NCBI RefSeq assembly: GCF_023053635.1
Contig: NC_086178.1
Coordinates: forward strand, 27,474,726 to 27,538,725
DNA: 64,000 nt
Reading direction: 5' to 3'
Source of the DNA: Elgaria multicarinata webbii
Taxonomy: Eukaryota > Chordata > Lepidosauria > Squamata > Anguidae
The notes below the pieces were generated by a model. That model was not told the DNA's origin. It made no database searches and saw only the letters and a list, made by a program, of their open reading frames with translations. Of this stretch, positions 1 to 10,520 are shown piece by piece. The translations under genes were made by a program, and so were the position numbers. Numbering within the stretch: the stretch's first letter is position 1; each line of letters starts with the position of its first letter.

Positions 1-462
1 CCAAGGCAGTAGACTGAGCAGAGTTGTCCAGAAGAGAAAGTCATCCTATTAATTGAAATCTGATACTTCAACATATTTTTCAGACTTTTATAAGAGAGAA
101 CATATTTATAATAGTCCAGTTTATTGTTTCTGCTCCTTTCAGAAATACTATTTTGCTGCACTTTAGCAAATTTTTCCCCCCTGATGAGGATTAATTGAGG
201 AGTCACCATGGCTCATTCACTCCTATTTCTTGAGTGATCCAGGTGATCTCATGTCTTTTGTAATCCTGTGTTTTCCAAGCAATTCTCTGGAATTTTTTTG
301 TTAAGACAAAAAACCAGAAAAATTTGTTAAGGAGCAAATGAACAGAACAGTTGCGCATTTTCTTTAATGGTGTGGTCATGAAAATGCAGAATGGAAACCG
401 GGTGGGAGGCGTTGTCCCTGGGGAAAGTGGATGACCTGTTGGAAGTACCACTCCTTCCCTAA
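1..462. other. Non-coding, nothing recognised
   Basis: AT-rich sequence without a credible ORF, RNA gene or repeat that I recognise. Confidence 0.5.
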
Positions 463-1125
463 TTGCTTGTCTTCTTCCAGATCTTCAAAATGGCATTAGC
501 AGCCACTTCATTCATTGTTGCTTTGGCCGCTTTACTCTGGAATATGTGTTTAGCACCAGTACTGAAAGCGTTTACTTAACTTTGTAGTTTGCTTTGGTGT
601 TATTGCTGTTTTGTTTAAATGTACATTAGTGGTATTCCAGAACAGACTTGCACAAGGACTACAAATAAAAATTAAACAGTTTTAAGATGTGTGAGACAGC
701 TTTGCGATGGTGGTGATGGAAGGGAAGAGGGGGAATGCAGGCTTTCTGTCTTTTTTTACATAGCAACAGTGTGCCGCAGAAGGAGAGGGGGAACTGCAAA
801 CTGCTCAGTCCTTTAAAGAGGGAAATGGTGCCATCTCCTTCCTGTTCTTCAAAACAGCAGTTGCAGCTACTTAATTATTTGCTTTCTTTTCTGCTTTACT
901 CCTGGAACAGAGTACTGAGATCACATGCTATCTTTGTAGTTGTCCTTTTAAAATTAAATATAAATGTATGTTAGTGGTGTTCCAGAAGAACAGGCTTGCA
1001 CAAAGACAGTAAAAATAAATAAATAAATAAATAAATACTGTGTGAATCAGCTTTGAGGGGTGGGGGCGCTGAGGTTTCCTTTTTACAAAGCATGGAGAGG
1101 CGAATCTGCTTAGTCTGCTGTCAGC
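463..1125 (+). repeat. Diverged tandem duplication (period about 355-365 bp)
   Basis: Copy 1 (about 463-800) and copy 2 (about 830-1125) share, in order, TCTTCAAAA, GCAG.CACTT, CTTTACTC.TGGAA, TTTGTAGTT, GT.CATTAGTGGT.TTCCAG, AACAG.CTTGCACAA and GTGTGA..CAGCTTTG. Copy 2 has gained an (AAAT)n run at 1010-1036. Neither copy has a convincing reading frame. I do not recognise the unit; it could be an old local duplication or two adjacent copies of an unknown repeat. Confidence 0.7.
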
Positions 1126-1296
1126 TGCAAGCCAGTAGGACCTCTTTCTAGTAGCCATAATTGTTGGGAAACCGAGCACGAAGTTAGCAAACACAGGGAA
1201 GTAAGGCATTGCATATTTATCAATTAAGGAATTCCGAAATACCACACTTCCTCTATATATAAAGTGGGGTGCACAAGAAAGTTACGCTCACTAATG

Positions 1297-1545
1297 TAGG
1301 GTGACCATATGAAAAGGTCAGGGCTCCTGTATCTTTAACAGCTGTCTAGAAAAGGGAATTTCAGCAGGTGTTATTTGTATGCATGCAGCACCTGGTGAAA
1401 TTCCCTCTTCATCACAACAGTTGAAGCTGCAGGAGCCCTGCCCTCTATTGTATCTGGCTCTGAGGGCAGGGCTCCTGCAACTTTAACTGTTAATTTCAGC
1501 AGGTGCAAAAGCAGCCCTTTTCTAGACAACTGCTCCCCCCCTTTT
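1297..1545. mobile_element. Snapback (inverted-repeat) element fragment
   Basis: Starts TAGGGTGACCATATGAAAAG. CAGGGCTCCTG..CTTTAAC followed by AGGGAATTTCAGCAGGTG recurs inverted at about 1388-1442 (CACCTGGTGAAATTCCCT ... GGAGCCCTG) and again in direct orientation at about 1465-1510. This palindromic build is typical of short non-autonomous DNA transposons. No inverted copy of the left terminus is seen at the right, so the right end looks lost, perhaps where it meets the Harbinger. Family unknown. Confidence 0.55.
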
Positions 1546-1659
1546 TTAAAAAAATCCTCAAATCCCAGAATTCCCTGTTTGGGTTGTTGTGCTCATTGTG
1601 GAAAAGATGGAGTCCATGTATAGCCAAACGGAATTAGTCAGCACCATGGCTGTTTTGAT

Positions 1660-1671
1660 CAATTTACTTCT
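1660..1671 (+). repeat. L1 target-site duplication, left copy
   Basis: CAATTTACTTCT, identical to 7379-7390. It lies directly before the T-run that is the L1 poly(A) tail in reverse. The bases are also codons of the Harbinger transposase (NLLL), so the two copies mark one interrupted site. Confidence 0.93.
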
Positions 1672-1820
1672 TTTTTTATTTTTTTATTTTCTACAATACT
1701 TAAGCATACACCAATACAATTAAAAAAAAACATACTACATAACTGTTGATTAACATTAATATCGTATCTATATAACATAATCAAACTTAACATACAAGTG
1801 CACCCCCCCACCTCGGGATC

Positions 1821-4800
1821 TCATTCCTGATTCCAAAATCTCATACTTTCTTCTGCTGGTGGTTTCCCACTTCCCTTAGAAAACACGAATATTAGGAACT
1901 GTTTCCAGATTCCTTCAAAATCATTTGTTTTAGCTATACCTCTTCTCAATTTAATATTACAAGTCAATTTATCATTAATAGCTATATCCCATACTTCTTT
2001 GTACCATTCTTCAATACAATAATCTCCTTGAATCTTCCAGTTCCTAGCTGCAATCAATCTTGCTGCAGTCAGCAAATTCGTTATCAATTCCTTAATTTCT
2101 TTTTTACATTTTAAATCTTCCAATAGTGACAGTAATGCAACTTTTGGTGTTCGTTCTATCTTCATTCCCTCTTCAATCTCCAAAAAACACCATCTTCCAC
2201 AATTTTTGTACATATTTGCATTCCCACCACATATGTAAATACGTTCCTTTTCCCCCACATCCTCTCCAACAATTTGCTGAGTGCTGATTATTTATCTTAT
2301 TTAATCTAACTGGGGTTAGGTACCACCTCCATATAATTTTAAAGTAATTCTCTTTTATTCTTACTGACATATTTCTGAAGCTCTTTGTTTCCATAGTCCC
2401 TCAAAGCACTGTTGTCCTATTTGTACATTCAAGTCTGTCTCCCAGACCATTTTACCTGAACTATCCATCAACCCTTTCTCCACCAATATTCTATATATTT
2501 CACTCATTAACCCTTTTGACGCTATTCTTTTTCCCTTATCACTTTCTTTCTTAACTATTAATTCCTCAAACTTCGTCAATTCACTACAATCTCCATTTTC
2601 TCTTACCCACTTTTTAGTCCACTGTTCTAATTGCCAATAATTTAACCAAGTTAATTTTTTATCTTTTAAAACCTCTTCCAAATCCTCTCTCGTATTCATT
2701 TCTCTTAACCATTCCCTTAATTTCATTTTATTTTTTTCTATTAAAACTTTACTTAATCTACTCTTTAATTCCTCCGGGAAATTCTTTAGCATTATTACCG
2801 GTGATAGAGGTGAGTTGCTCGGGAGCAACTCCCCTTTATATTTACTCCAAATTTCCCAGTAAAACCTCAAGACCGGGTTACCTATACTTTCCACCCATTT
2901 TTTTTCCCTTCCCTAAAAAATACATTTTCCAAATTAATCTCTATATTACTTGTAGTTTTATCATCCATCCAATCTAATTCTCCTATTCCTATAATTGCCT
3001 CCACAATATGTCTTAACCTATTAGCTACGTAATATAGTTTAATATTTGGGAGACCCAATCCTCCCTTTTTTTGACTTAAATACCATTTATTCTTATTTAG
3101 CCTCGCTTTCTTATCTCCATTACAATAATTGTTTATGGTATTTTGCCAACTTTTTATCTCTGATTCTGAAATTTTTATTGGTAACATCCTAAACACAAAA
3201 TTAATCTTTGCTAAAATCTTCATTTTTATTAATGCTATTCTTCCAAACCAGGATAAATTTAATCTTTTATATTTTTTCAATTTTACCAAAATCTCTTTTT
3301 TTAAACTATTTAAATTCTCTTTCTCTAAACTCTCTAAATTTTGTGTAATTTTAATTCCCAAATATCTAATCTGTTCCTTAACTCTCATTTCTCTTCCCTT
3401 TTCTTCCCAATCCTTCTCTTCCTTTTTAGTATAATTGAATAACATCATCTTTGATTTGGACCAGTTTATTCTTAACCCAGTAATTTCCTCAAATTCTCTC
3501 ATTTGCTGTTTAATTCTTCCCATCTTTCCTATTGGATTTTTAATAGTTAGCAAGGTATCATCTGCAAACATATTCAGTTTTATTTTTTTAATACCACCTA
3601 TTCCTTCTATCTCCCCATCATCTCTTATTGCATTCGCCAATAATTCCATAACCATTACAAACAGGACCGGCGAGAGTGGACATCCTTGTCTTGTCCCTCT
3701 GGCTAGTCGTATCTTATCCGTAACTCCTTCATTCACTACCACTACGGCTGTATTTTGAGAGGACAACTGTTCTATTATAGCTTTAAATTTATTTCCAAAT
3801 CCCATTTTATTTAAAACCATCTCTAAAGCTTGCCAACTCACACAATCGAAAGCCTTGAAAATATCCAATGCCAAGATTCCCGCTTTAATCTTAGACTTTT
3901 TTATCACCTGTATTGCATTTAAAACTCTTCCCACTAAGTTATGCATTTGTCTACCTGCTACAAATCCACATTGATCTTCCCCTATATATTCAGCTATAAA
4001 TGTATTCAACCGCCTTGCTAAAATAGTTGAAAAAATTTTAGCATCTTGATTTATTAATGAAATAGGTCTATATGAATCAGGGACAGTCAAATCTTTATCT
4101 GGTTTTGGAATTAAAATTATTAATGAATGTTCCCATGATTCTGGTGTCCTCTCTCCTTCCAATATGGAGTTGTACAGCTTCAATAATTTCGGTACTAAGA
4201 AGGTTTTAAAAACCTTATAATATTCCGGTCCTAAACCATCTACCCCAGGTGATTTACCCACTTTCAAATTCTCAATTACTTCTTCAATTTCTCTTTGAGT
4301 TATTACCTTCTCCATTAACTCTTTATGTTCTATTTTTATTCCCTTCTTTATATACTTTTCTATATAAGCTTCCAACTTCTTTTTTTGAATATCCTTTCCC
4401 TTATATAATTCTTGATAAAATTCTTGAAAATTTTTTATTTTACCCTTCATTATGTGACAATAATTCCCTTGTTTATCTTTTAATATTCCTATCCCATTCC
4501 TAGCTTTTTCCTTTTGTGTGAGTCTGGCTAGCAATCTAGAATTTTTATTGCTATTTTCAAAATACTCTCTTTTCATATAGATTAATTTTTTTCTGAATTT
4601 CCTCTAAATTTAAATTCTCTAATTGTTTTTTCTTTGCTTGTATTTCTATTAATTTATGTTTATTTTTAAATTGCCAGTAATCTTTCTCCAATTTCTTAAT
4701 CTCTACCTCCAATTTTTCCTGTTCTGCAAACTGTTGCCTCCTTAAATTACACATTTCTCTAATACAAATCCCTCTTGCTACTGCCTTCATGGTATCCCAA

Positions 4801-5714
4801 ACAACTGCCCTTGTCGTTCCTCCCTTCTCATTAATTTCCCAAGTCTCTGACAGTTCTCTCTGCATTTTTTCTACCACTTTATTATACTTCAAAATTTTTG
4901 TATTTAATTTCCACTTAAACGCTTCTTTATAATTCTTTCTAACTGTAAACTCTAAACTTAGCAATGCATGATCTGTTACCTTTATTACCCCCATTTCCAT
5001 TTTACAAACCTTAGTTGCAAACTCTTTTGAAACAAATATATAATCTATCCTAGAGTATGTATGATAAACTGGCGAATAATAAGAAAAGCCAGGATTCGCC
5101 CCACTAAGTAAACGCCAACAATCCACATAATCTTTTTCTTTTACTAATTTATTCAATATAGTAATATTATTTCTCTTTTCCGCATTAGTGGGGTTTGACC
5201 TGTCCAATCTATTTTCCATTACCATATTAAAATCCCCAGCTAAAATAACATACCCCTCCTTAAACTCTTCTATTTCTTTAAATAATTCCATATAAAACTC
5301 TCTATGTCTCTCATTGGGGGCATAAACATTAACTAATGTATATGCTTTGCCTTCAATTTGTCCCTTTATCATAAGATATCTACCATTATCATCCTTTTTT
5401 ATAGTTTCTAATATAAATCCGCTTTTTTTTAGATCAAAATAGCCACTCCATTTTTTTTATGTCCCCAATGACTTTTCATAATAAACTGACCATTTTGTGC
5501 GTATTTCATTTACTCCATCGAACCCCTGATGTATTTCTTGCAGCATGATAATGTCAGATCCTTCTCTAGTTAACATTTGTTCAATTCTCCTCCTTTTCAC
5601 GACTGCCCCCAGACCTTTAACATTAAGCGTTGATACTTTCATTTTCTTATCCATATTTAACCTTTTGATACTCCTTCTGATCCCGTGTGTTCTGGAACTC
5701 ATAATCACATACAT
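1821..5714 (-). pseudogene. L1 ORF2 (endonuclease + reverse transcriptase), frameshifted
   Basis: The N-terminal APE-type endonuclease begins KMKVSTLNVKGLG with QEIH (5714-5457) and continues in another frame with VNVYAPN, AGDFNMV, SRIDYIFVS and VTDHALLSLEF (5372-4557). The reverse transcriptase (4576-2882) shows DSYRPISLIN, LALDIFKAFD, RGTRQGCPLSPVLF and the catalytic FADD box (LNMFADDTLL). The C-terminal part is spread over 2894-2361, 2394-2173 and 2258-1821, including the Cys-rich CWRGCGGKGTYLHMWWECK typical of L1. Adjacent pieces overlap by a few to about 85 bases, so I count about five frame changes plus at least one stop. Some lie near A/T homopolymers (for example 5420-5460). Confidence 0.93.
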
Positions 5715-5972
5715 AAAAACACAAAACCCATAAACCCCCCTTCAAATCCCTCCCCCCTCCCATTCAAACCTCCCCACCTCCCCATCCCACCCCCCACCTC
5801 TTTCCCCCCCCAAGTCCCCGTAAGTCTACCACTCCAGCCATTATCTACCCTTAAGGGGGGGGGGAAGGCAGTGCTCCGCCTGACCGGCAAGACCTCTATA
5901 TTTTAACAAGTTTTATGTATTATTATCTCATAGTCAATTTATCAAATTTATTACATCCCAGACGCCCCAGCT

Positions 5973-6827
5973 TCACTTCCATTCCCACCTGCAGCTTCCA
6001 GACTTGCATCCTTGAACAAACCCAAACTCTTCAGCAACTCCTTGCCCTGATCCAAAGAGGTTACTCTGTGCTGCCTTCCACCATGTGAAAATCTTTAAAA
6101 AAACAGGGTAACCCCAAGCATACTTTATTGCATTCTTTGTTAACGTTTCAGTTATTTGCTTAACGCTGCGTCTCCATTGGAGTGTTTGCTGACAAAGATG
6201 GTTGTAGATTTGCACTGCTCTGCCTTTGTATTTTATCATAGCCATAGACCTCAATTTTTTCATAACTTGCTCTTTTTTGTAGCAGCTGCCAAATTTCAAT
6301 AGGATGTCTTTAGTTGCTCCTTTATAATTTGGTCCTCCCACTCTATGAATCCTATCCAGCTCACAGACTTTTATTTCCAGCTCAGGCATCATATCTTTAA
6401 ACCACTTCAAAATTATTTTTCTCAAATCCTCTCCTGGTTCTTCAATAAAGTTTTTAATTTGTAGATTGGATCTTCGATCTTGATCTTGTAATTGGATCAG
6501 CTTTAATTCTTGGTCCTGAAGCTTTACATTGCAGCTTTTTTCAAAGACATCCTGCCTTTTCTCCAATGATTTTACTCCAACTTCTAATGTCTTTGTAGCT
6601 CTGTCATTCTGAGCAATCTTGTCAGCTAACACCTCCAGCCTTTTATCTGCTTTCTTTGAATGTTCATCCATCTTTTTAATCAGAGTTGCGTGACTATCCA
6701 ATATCAGGCTCTTAAGTTCCTCCATAGAGGCTGGCGTCTTGCCAGCTTTCCCGGCCATCTTGTCACTCCCGTCACTCCCGTTCTCTCTCTCACTCTCACT
6801 ACTTTGTGTAACTTCTTCTGTGCACAC
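5973..6827 (-). CDS. L1 ORF1 protein (RNA-binding chaperone), open frame
   Basis: 284 residues with no internal stop. In order: an acidic, Ser-rich N-terminus (ESERENGSDGSD), a heptad-like coiled coil over about residues 40-130 (KKMDEHSKKADKRLEVLADK and KSLEKRQDVFEK), then RRSNLQIKN at the start of the RRM-like domain, DRIHRVGGP and DILLKF within it, and a C-terminal domain with QQTLQWRRSVKQITETL and IKYAWGYPVFLKIF. This is the layout of L1 ORF1p, which trimerises and coats the L1 RNA. Length is within the usual range for ORF1p. It lies upstream of ORF2 with a 258-bp spacer. Confidence 0.9.
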   Translation of the reverse strand: MCTEEVTQSSESERENGSDGSDKMAGKAGKTPASMEELKSLILDSHATLIKKMDEHSKKADKRLEVLADKIAQNDRATKTLEVGVKSLEKRQDVFEKSCNVKLQDQELKLIQLQDQDRRSNLQIKNFIEEPGEDLRKIILKWFKDMMPELEIKVCELDRIHRVGGPNYKGATKDILLKFGSCYKKEQVMKKLRSMAMIKYKGRAVQIYNHLCQQTLQWRRSVKQITETLTKNAIKYAWGYPVFLKIFTWWKAAQSNLFGSGQGVAEEFGFVQGCKSGSCRWEWK

Positions 6828-7378
6828 CTTTTCGAGATGGGCAAGAGTATGATTTGAGGGACACTTTCGGCGCTGCCAGATAACGTTTTCAACTTTTTTA
6901 AAAAAAAAATCTAATGTTCGGCATGGAGCTTATATCTATTGCTTAATGTCCCGAATAACAATCAACACAGTCTCTCTTTCCATGCATATAATCAGTTTTC
7001 CTCTCTCAGTGCTTTCTGATGGGTGAATTTATTGCCAATTACTCATTCTTCCCAGATAAGGAGTAGTGTTTCACCGTAATTAACTCAGCAGGCGATGGAA
7101 GAGATCCAACAATATATCTTTACTTTCGATTTCAGTCTCAACACTCCGCCAAACTGATTTACAAGCCCGAGGAATGGGCTAATTTCCTCCCTCCTTATGC
7201 CGCTTATGCTTTCAAAAAAAACATCATCACCATCTATTGAAAGTCATAAATATTTCCATTGATATTCATTAGAAACCCATGCCTTTTTAAACGAGATAAT
7301 TGAATTCTTGGATGTCTCGTCCGGGAGCCTCCCAGAAAATCTTACCCTTTCATGGCCATCAAGCTCCGCCCCCCTCGC

Positions 7379-7390
7379 CAATTTACTTCT
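7379..7390 (+). repeat. L1 target-site duplication, right copy
   Basis: CAATTTACTTCT, the match to 1660-1671. It marks the 5' end of the L1 and the point where the transposase frame resumes. Confidence 0.93.
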
Positions 7391-7979
7391 ATGTGCTCTT
7401 CGAGCACTGTCTGTGCTCGAGGATGAGTACCGGCATCGCCGGTCGCAACTCTGTAAAACCATCAAAATGCACCGCAGACGGAGGATGCTGTTCTTGCAGC
7501 AGCTTGAGCAAGACAGCAACTTTTTGGTGTTAGGCACCGAGTTCATTCATCTCCCTGCTGTTTTCAGACGCTACTGAGTCCGTCCCAGTAGCAAGGACTG
7601 GTGGGAGAATTTAGTTTTGAAAGTATGGAATGATGAAAGGTGGATCAAGAGCTTCAGGATGAGTCGAGCCACGCTGTTTGAAATCGTTGCTGAGCTGACT
7701 CCAGCACTCCAGAGGAACCAGACGGCCATGAGGGAGCCACTTTCCGTCGCTAAGCGTGTCGCCATTGGTATTTGGAAGCTGGCTAACCCTGGCTTCTATA
7801 AAAATGCAGCAGAGCAGTTTTAGGTTGGTCGCTCGACAATTGGCGAAGTCTTCGTTGAAGTGTGCTTGGCAATGGAGCTAGTTCTTCTTCATCACACAGT
7901 CTATCTTGGCGATTATCAAAAGGTAATTTTTTTTCTTCTAATCTAAATTGGATGCACACGTGAAAATGACGTTCCATTT

Positions 7980-8545
7980 TCCTCATTCCTTTCCTCTTTT
8001 GCCTTTCCCATTTTTAATTTTTTTTAGTAGTTAATAGGGATGCGCATATGTGCATGTTTGGTTAATCTGCTGTTTACAGAGAGGTGGCTATTATGCATAT
8101 AATCTATAGGCAACCCACAAATCTGGTGGGAAAAGCAGCATCCATTTTTACTGTTCACCTTTCCCCCCAGCGAGGAGAGGGGAGGGAGGAGGTTTCCATT
8201 TTCCTCAGTCCTTTCCTCTGTTGCCTTTCCCATTTTTTATAATTTTTTAGCTCTTAATAGGGATGTGCATACGTGCTTGTTCGGTTAGGGTTAATCTGCT
8301 CTTTACAGAGTGGCGGCTATTGTGCTTTAAAGTCTATAGGCAACCCACAAATCCGGCAGGAAAAGCATCCATCTTTACTCTTCACCTTTCCCGCCAGCGA
8401 GGAGAGGGGAGGTGGGAGGTTTCCATTTTCCTCAGTCCTTTCCTCTGTTGCCTTTCCCATTTTTAATATTTTTTTAGCTCTTAATAGGGATGCGCATATG
8501 TGCACGTTTGGTTAATCTGCTCTTTACAGAGCGGCAGCCCCAAGT
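7980..8545 (+). repeat. Harbinger internal tandem array, left arm
   Basis: About two and a half copies of a roughly 230-bp unit lying in the transposase intron. Each holds CCTTTCCCATTTTT, TTAATAGGGATG.GCATA, GGTTAATCTGCT.TTTACAGA, TATAGGCAACCCACAAATC and CACCTTTCCC.CCAGCGAGGA. The same unit in inverted orientation forms the array at 10870-11380. Confidence 0.88.
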
Positions 8546-8785
8546 TGCCAGTACACGTGCGCATGTGAGACGAACTGCTATGTGTTTCAATGTAAACATT
8601 CCTGTTGGTTTAAACATTGTCTTTCATTTTTTAATACAGATAATGGACGGCTTTGCAGCTTTGGGATTTCGGCGAGCCTGCGGAGCCACAGATGGAATGC
8701 ATATTGAAATTGTTTGTCCCATTATGCAAGGCATCCCAAAAATAAATGTTAAAATCCTAGAGTTTAAAGAAAAAAGTTCTTTCTG

Positions 8786-9269
8786 AATTTTTTTTATTTT
8801 CCTTGTTTTTCTGTAAATAAAAAACCCAGAGCACTTGCAAACATGTTTAATTTACTATAAGTAAAATATTTATTTTTGCAAAAACTAAACAACGTTGTTT
8901 ATTCCTTTATTGCACTCCAACTAGTCACAATCTCCTTATGGTTCAGTTGTATAGAGTCACACTTGCAATACTGACTTCGAGCCCTTAAACCCAAGAAATT
9001 TCACTTTCAAAAAAAAAAAAAAATCACAACATTGAAACAAGACCAGTCCTTTAACCAAAGGAGTAAGCAACTACGTTAACAGTTAACTGTTGTAATATTA
9101 TTTGCTCATTAATTTTGCTGTTATGGTGAGAACACAATTGGAGGTTTCATCAGCCTACTTAACATTTTGAACATGGTGTACTTTTTTTAAAATTAAAAAT
9201 CTGAGAAGTAATATTAATATATATTATTATTGCATTGGCAAAGAAATGATTACTCGCAGCCAATGCTAC
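8786..9269. other. Harbinger interior between the convergent genes
   Basis: AT-rich, non-coding. It lies where the 3' half of the transposase and both polyadenylation regions would be expected. AATAAA occurs at 8816-8821 shortly after the truncated transposase frame, and a 15-base A-run at about 9008-9022. No DDE-domain coding remains. Confidence 0.55.
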
Positions 9270-9909
9270 TCAAGCCTTAACAGGTTGAAACCCAATTCTT
9301 TGGCAACCCATCTTTAACATATGCAGACCTTGAACCGCACTACTTGGTGCTTGCTCTTGATATGTCAATGTAGAGGTAATATTTGGATTAGAATCCATGC
9401 TGACCTGTTCATCTGTGCATAGGAAAAACAATCAAAAGTTAATAAGCAGGTGTCCTTTTGCTACGTTGATTTGGATTAGCTTCCTGTGAGGAACCATAAC
9501 TCATGTTCGAGGAACTTCCGGATAAGCTGCCGCTGCCTGATGACACCATGGTCCTTGTAATTTCTAAACTTGATACTACATGCTTCGGTCTAATTGTAGC
9601 ATCACCCCTGAGAATGCTGTGTAGCTGTGAGAAGTAGGGACAGGTGGTTGCATTGTTACCTGACTTTGCATTGTGCATGATCACTCTACAATAGTCAAGT
9701 CTCATAGCTTTGCTTTTCCTCCTGCACTCTACAGCTGTTCGGTTGTGCCCCCTCTTTTGTAGTTCCTGTGCTATCACTTCAAATGAATCAATGTTCCGAT
9801 GGCTTGCCCTCAGTTGCTCCTGATTTTTTTCTTCCCCCCATAAGTCAAGCAAATCCAGAATTTCTGGGTGACGCCATGAGGTGCCTCGCCCCTTACTGCC
9901 ACTTGCCAT
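9270..9909 (-). CDS. Harbinger Myb/SANT-like DNA-binding protein, apparently intact, two exons
   Basis: The 5' exon (9909 down to 9465) starts MASGSKGRGTSWRHPEILDL and shows a trihelix/SANT-like domain over roughly residues 10-100: W12, LLDLWGEE, RN..FEVIAQEL, RTAVECRRKSKAMRLDYC, and CPYFSQLHSIL. In Harbinger elements this partner protein binds the termini and brings the transposase to the nucleus and DNA. Unspliced, it stops after 156 residues. A 52-nt intron (donor GTAGCA, acceptor GCACAG, 9464-9413) would join in frame to an exon ending at 9270, adding 47 residues rich in Ser, Gln and Asn (195 in total). That intron is very short for a vertebrate, so the unspliced form is the alternative. 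No frame damage is visible, in contrast to the transposase. Confidence 0.75.
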
Positions 9910-10089
9910 TCTCAGATCTAGGGATTACGAAGAATAAAAATATTTATAATATTATTAATTTATAAATATATCTCCTGCTGAAACTCGTTAACTCCTTTAT
10001 TTGGTTTTAATGTTAGGTCAATGATAACTTAGCAGAATTGCTAACAGATTGAAGTTTTTTAATATGTCACAAAAATAAAACAACACTCA

Positions 10090-10164
10090 CTTTTAAAATT
10101 ATGAACCGCCCAGAGTTGTGAACCGCCCAGAGAGCTCCGGCTATTGGGCGGTATAGAAATGTAA

Positions 10165-10193
<29 letters not shown>
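10090..10193 (+). mobile_element. L2-type LINE 3' tail (short copy)
   Basis: GAACCGCCCAGAG, repeated once, then CTCCGGCTATTGGGCGGTAT, AGAAATGTAATAAATA and an (AAAT)n tail. The same 3' end closes the longer L2 copies in this window, so this is a severely 5'-truncated insertion, here inside the Harbinger. Confidence 0.8.
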
Positions 10194-10195
<2 letters not shown>

Positions 10196-10352
10196 AATTA
10201 TTGTACTTGGAATACCTCTCCTCATACAACCATTACCTGAAATATGAAGAACAATTACAAGCATGAGGGAAATGCAAGGGAGGTTGGGGGGAGAGGAATG
10301 GGGTGGGTGGGAGACTAAACAAAATAGGTAAAGTCCTGAACTGAAATATCAC

Positions 10353-10520
10353 TTCTATTATTATTATTATTATTATTTATTTATATAGCACCATCAATGT
10401 ACATGGTGCTGTACAGAGTAAAACAGTAAATAGCAAGACTCTGCCGCATAGGCTTACAATCTAAGAGATAAATGTAAACTTCAGCAGCCAAAAAGGAACA
10501 CTGTGATTTAAACAAAAAGG
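10353..10520 (-). repeat. Dispersed LINE-like 3' fragment after an (ATT)n run
   Basis: (ATT)n at 10353-10375, then TATATAGCACCATCAATGTA, CATGGTGCTGTACAGA and GCTTACAATCTAAGAG. The block resembles an antisense 3' end of a CR1/L2-like retroposon common in reptile genomes; the family is from memory. Confidence 0.5.

Larger units (their letters stand above)
1672..7378 (-). mobile_element. Near-full-length L1-type LINE, reverse orientation
   Basis: Read on the - strand it has a roughly 550-bp 5' UTR (7378-6828), ORF1 (6827-5973), a G-rich spacer, ORF2 (5714-1821), a short 3' UTR and an A-rich tail seen as T runs at 1672-1692. Both sides carry the same 12 bases, CAATTTACTTCT, at 1660-1671 and 7379-7390: a target-site duplication that fixes both ends and the length of about 5.7 kb. 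ORF1 and the RT both resemble the L1 clade rather than L2/CR1 or RTE. It sits in the transposase gene of the Harbinger, so it is the younger of the two. ORF2 is split into several frames, so this copy is no longer mobile. Confidence 0.95.
1646..8785 (+). pseudogene. Harbinger transposase, broken (split by L1, C-terminal half missing)
   Basis: The reading frame opens at ATG 1646 (MAVLINLL), is cut by the L1 at 1671, and resumes in the same frame at 7391 with CALRALSVLEDEYRHRRSQL. Stops fall at 7575 (where a Trp codon would fit) and at 7821. Between them, WNDERWIKSFRMSRATLFEI and RVAIGIWKLANPGFYKNAAE match the N-terminal helical region of HARBI1-like transposases, and VGRSTIGEVF follows the second stop. 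An intron with donor GTAATT at 7923 and acceptor ACAG at 8639 leads into FAALGFRRACGATDGMHIEI, which holds the first catalytic Asp (GATDG). The rest of the DDE domain is absent. The intron holds a tandem array. Confidence 0.85.

Noticed and set aside
3129-3758. + strand frames opposite the L1 reverse transcriptase
   Set aside because: Shadows of the - strand RT; hydrophobic, Ile/Phe-rich peptides from reversed coding.
8270-8300. TTAGGGTTA in the Harbinger array as a telomere-like repeat
   Set aside because: A single match within a 230-bp unit, not a (TTAGGG)n run.
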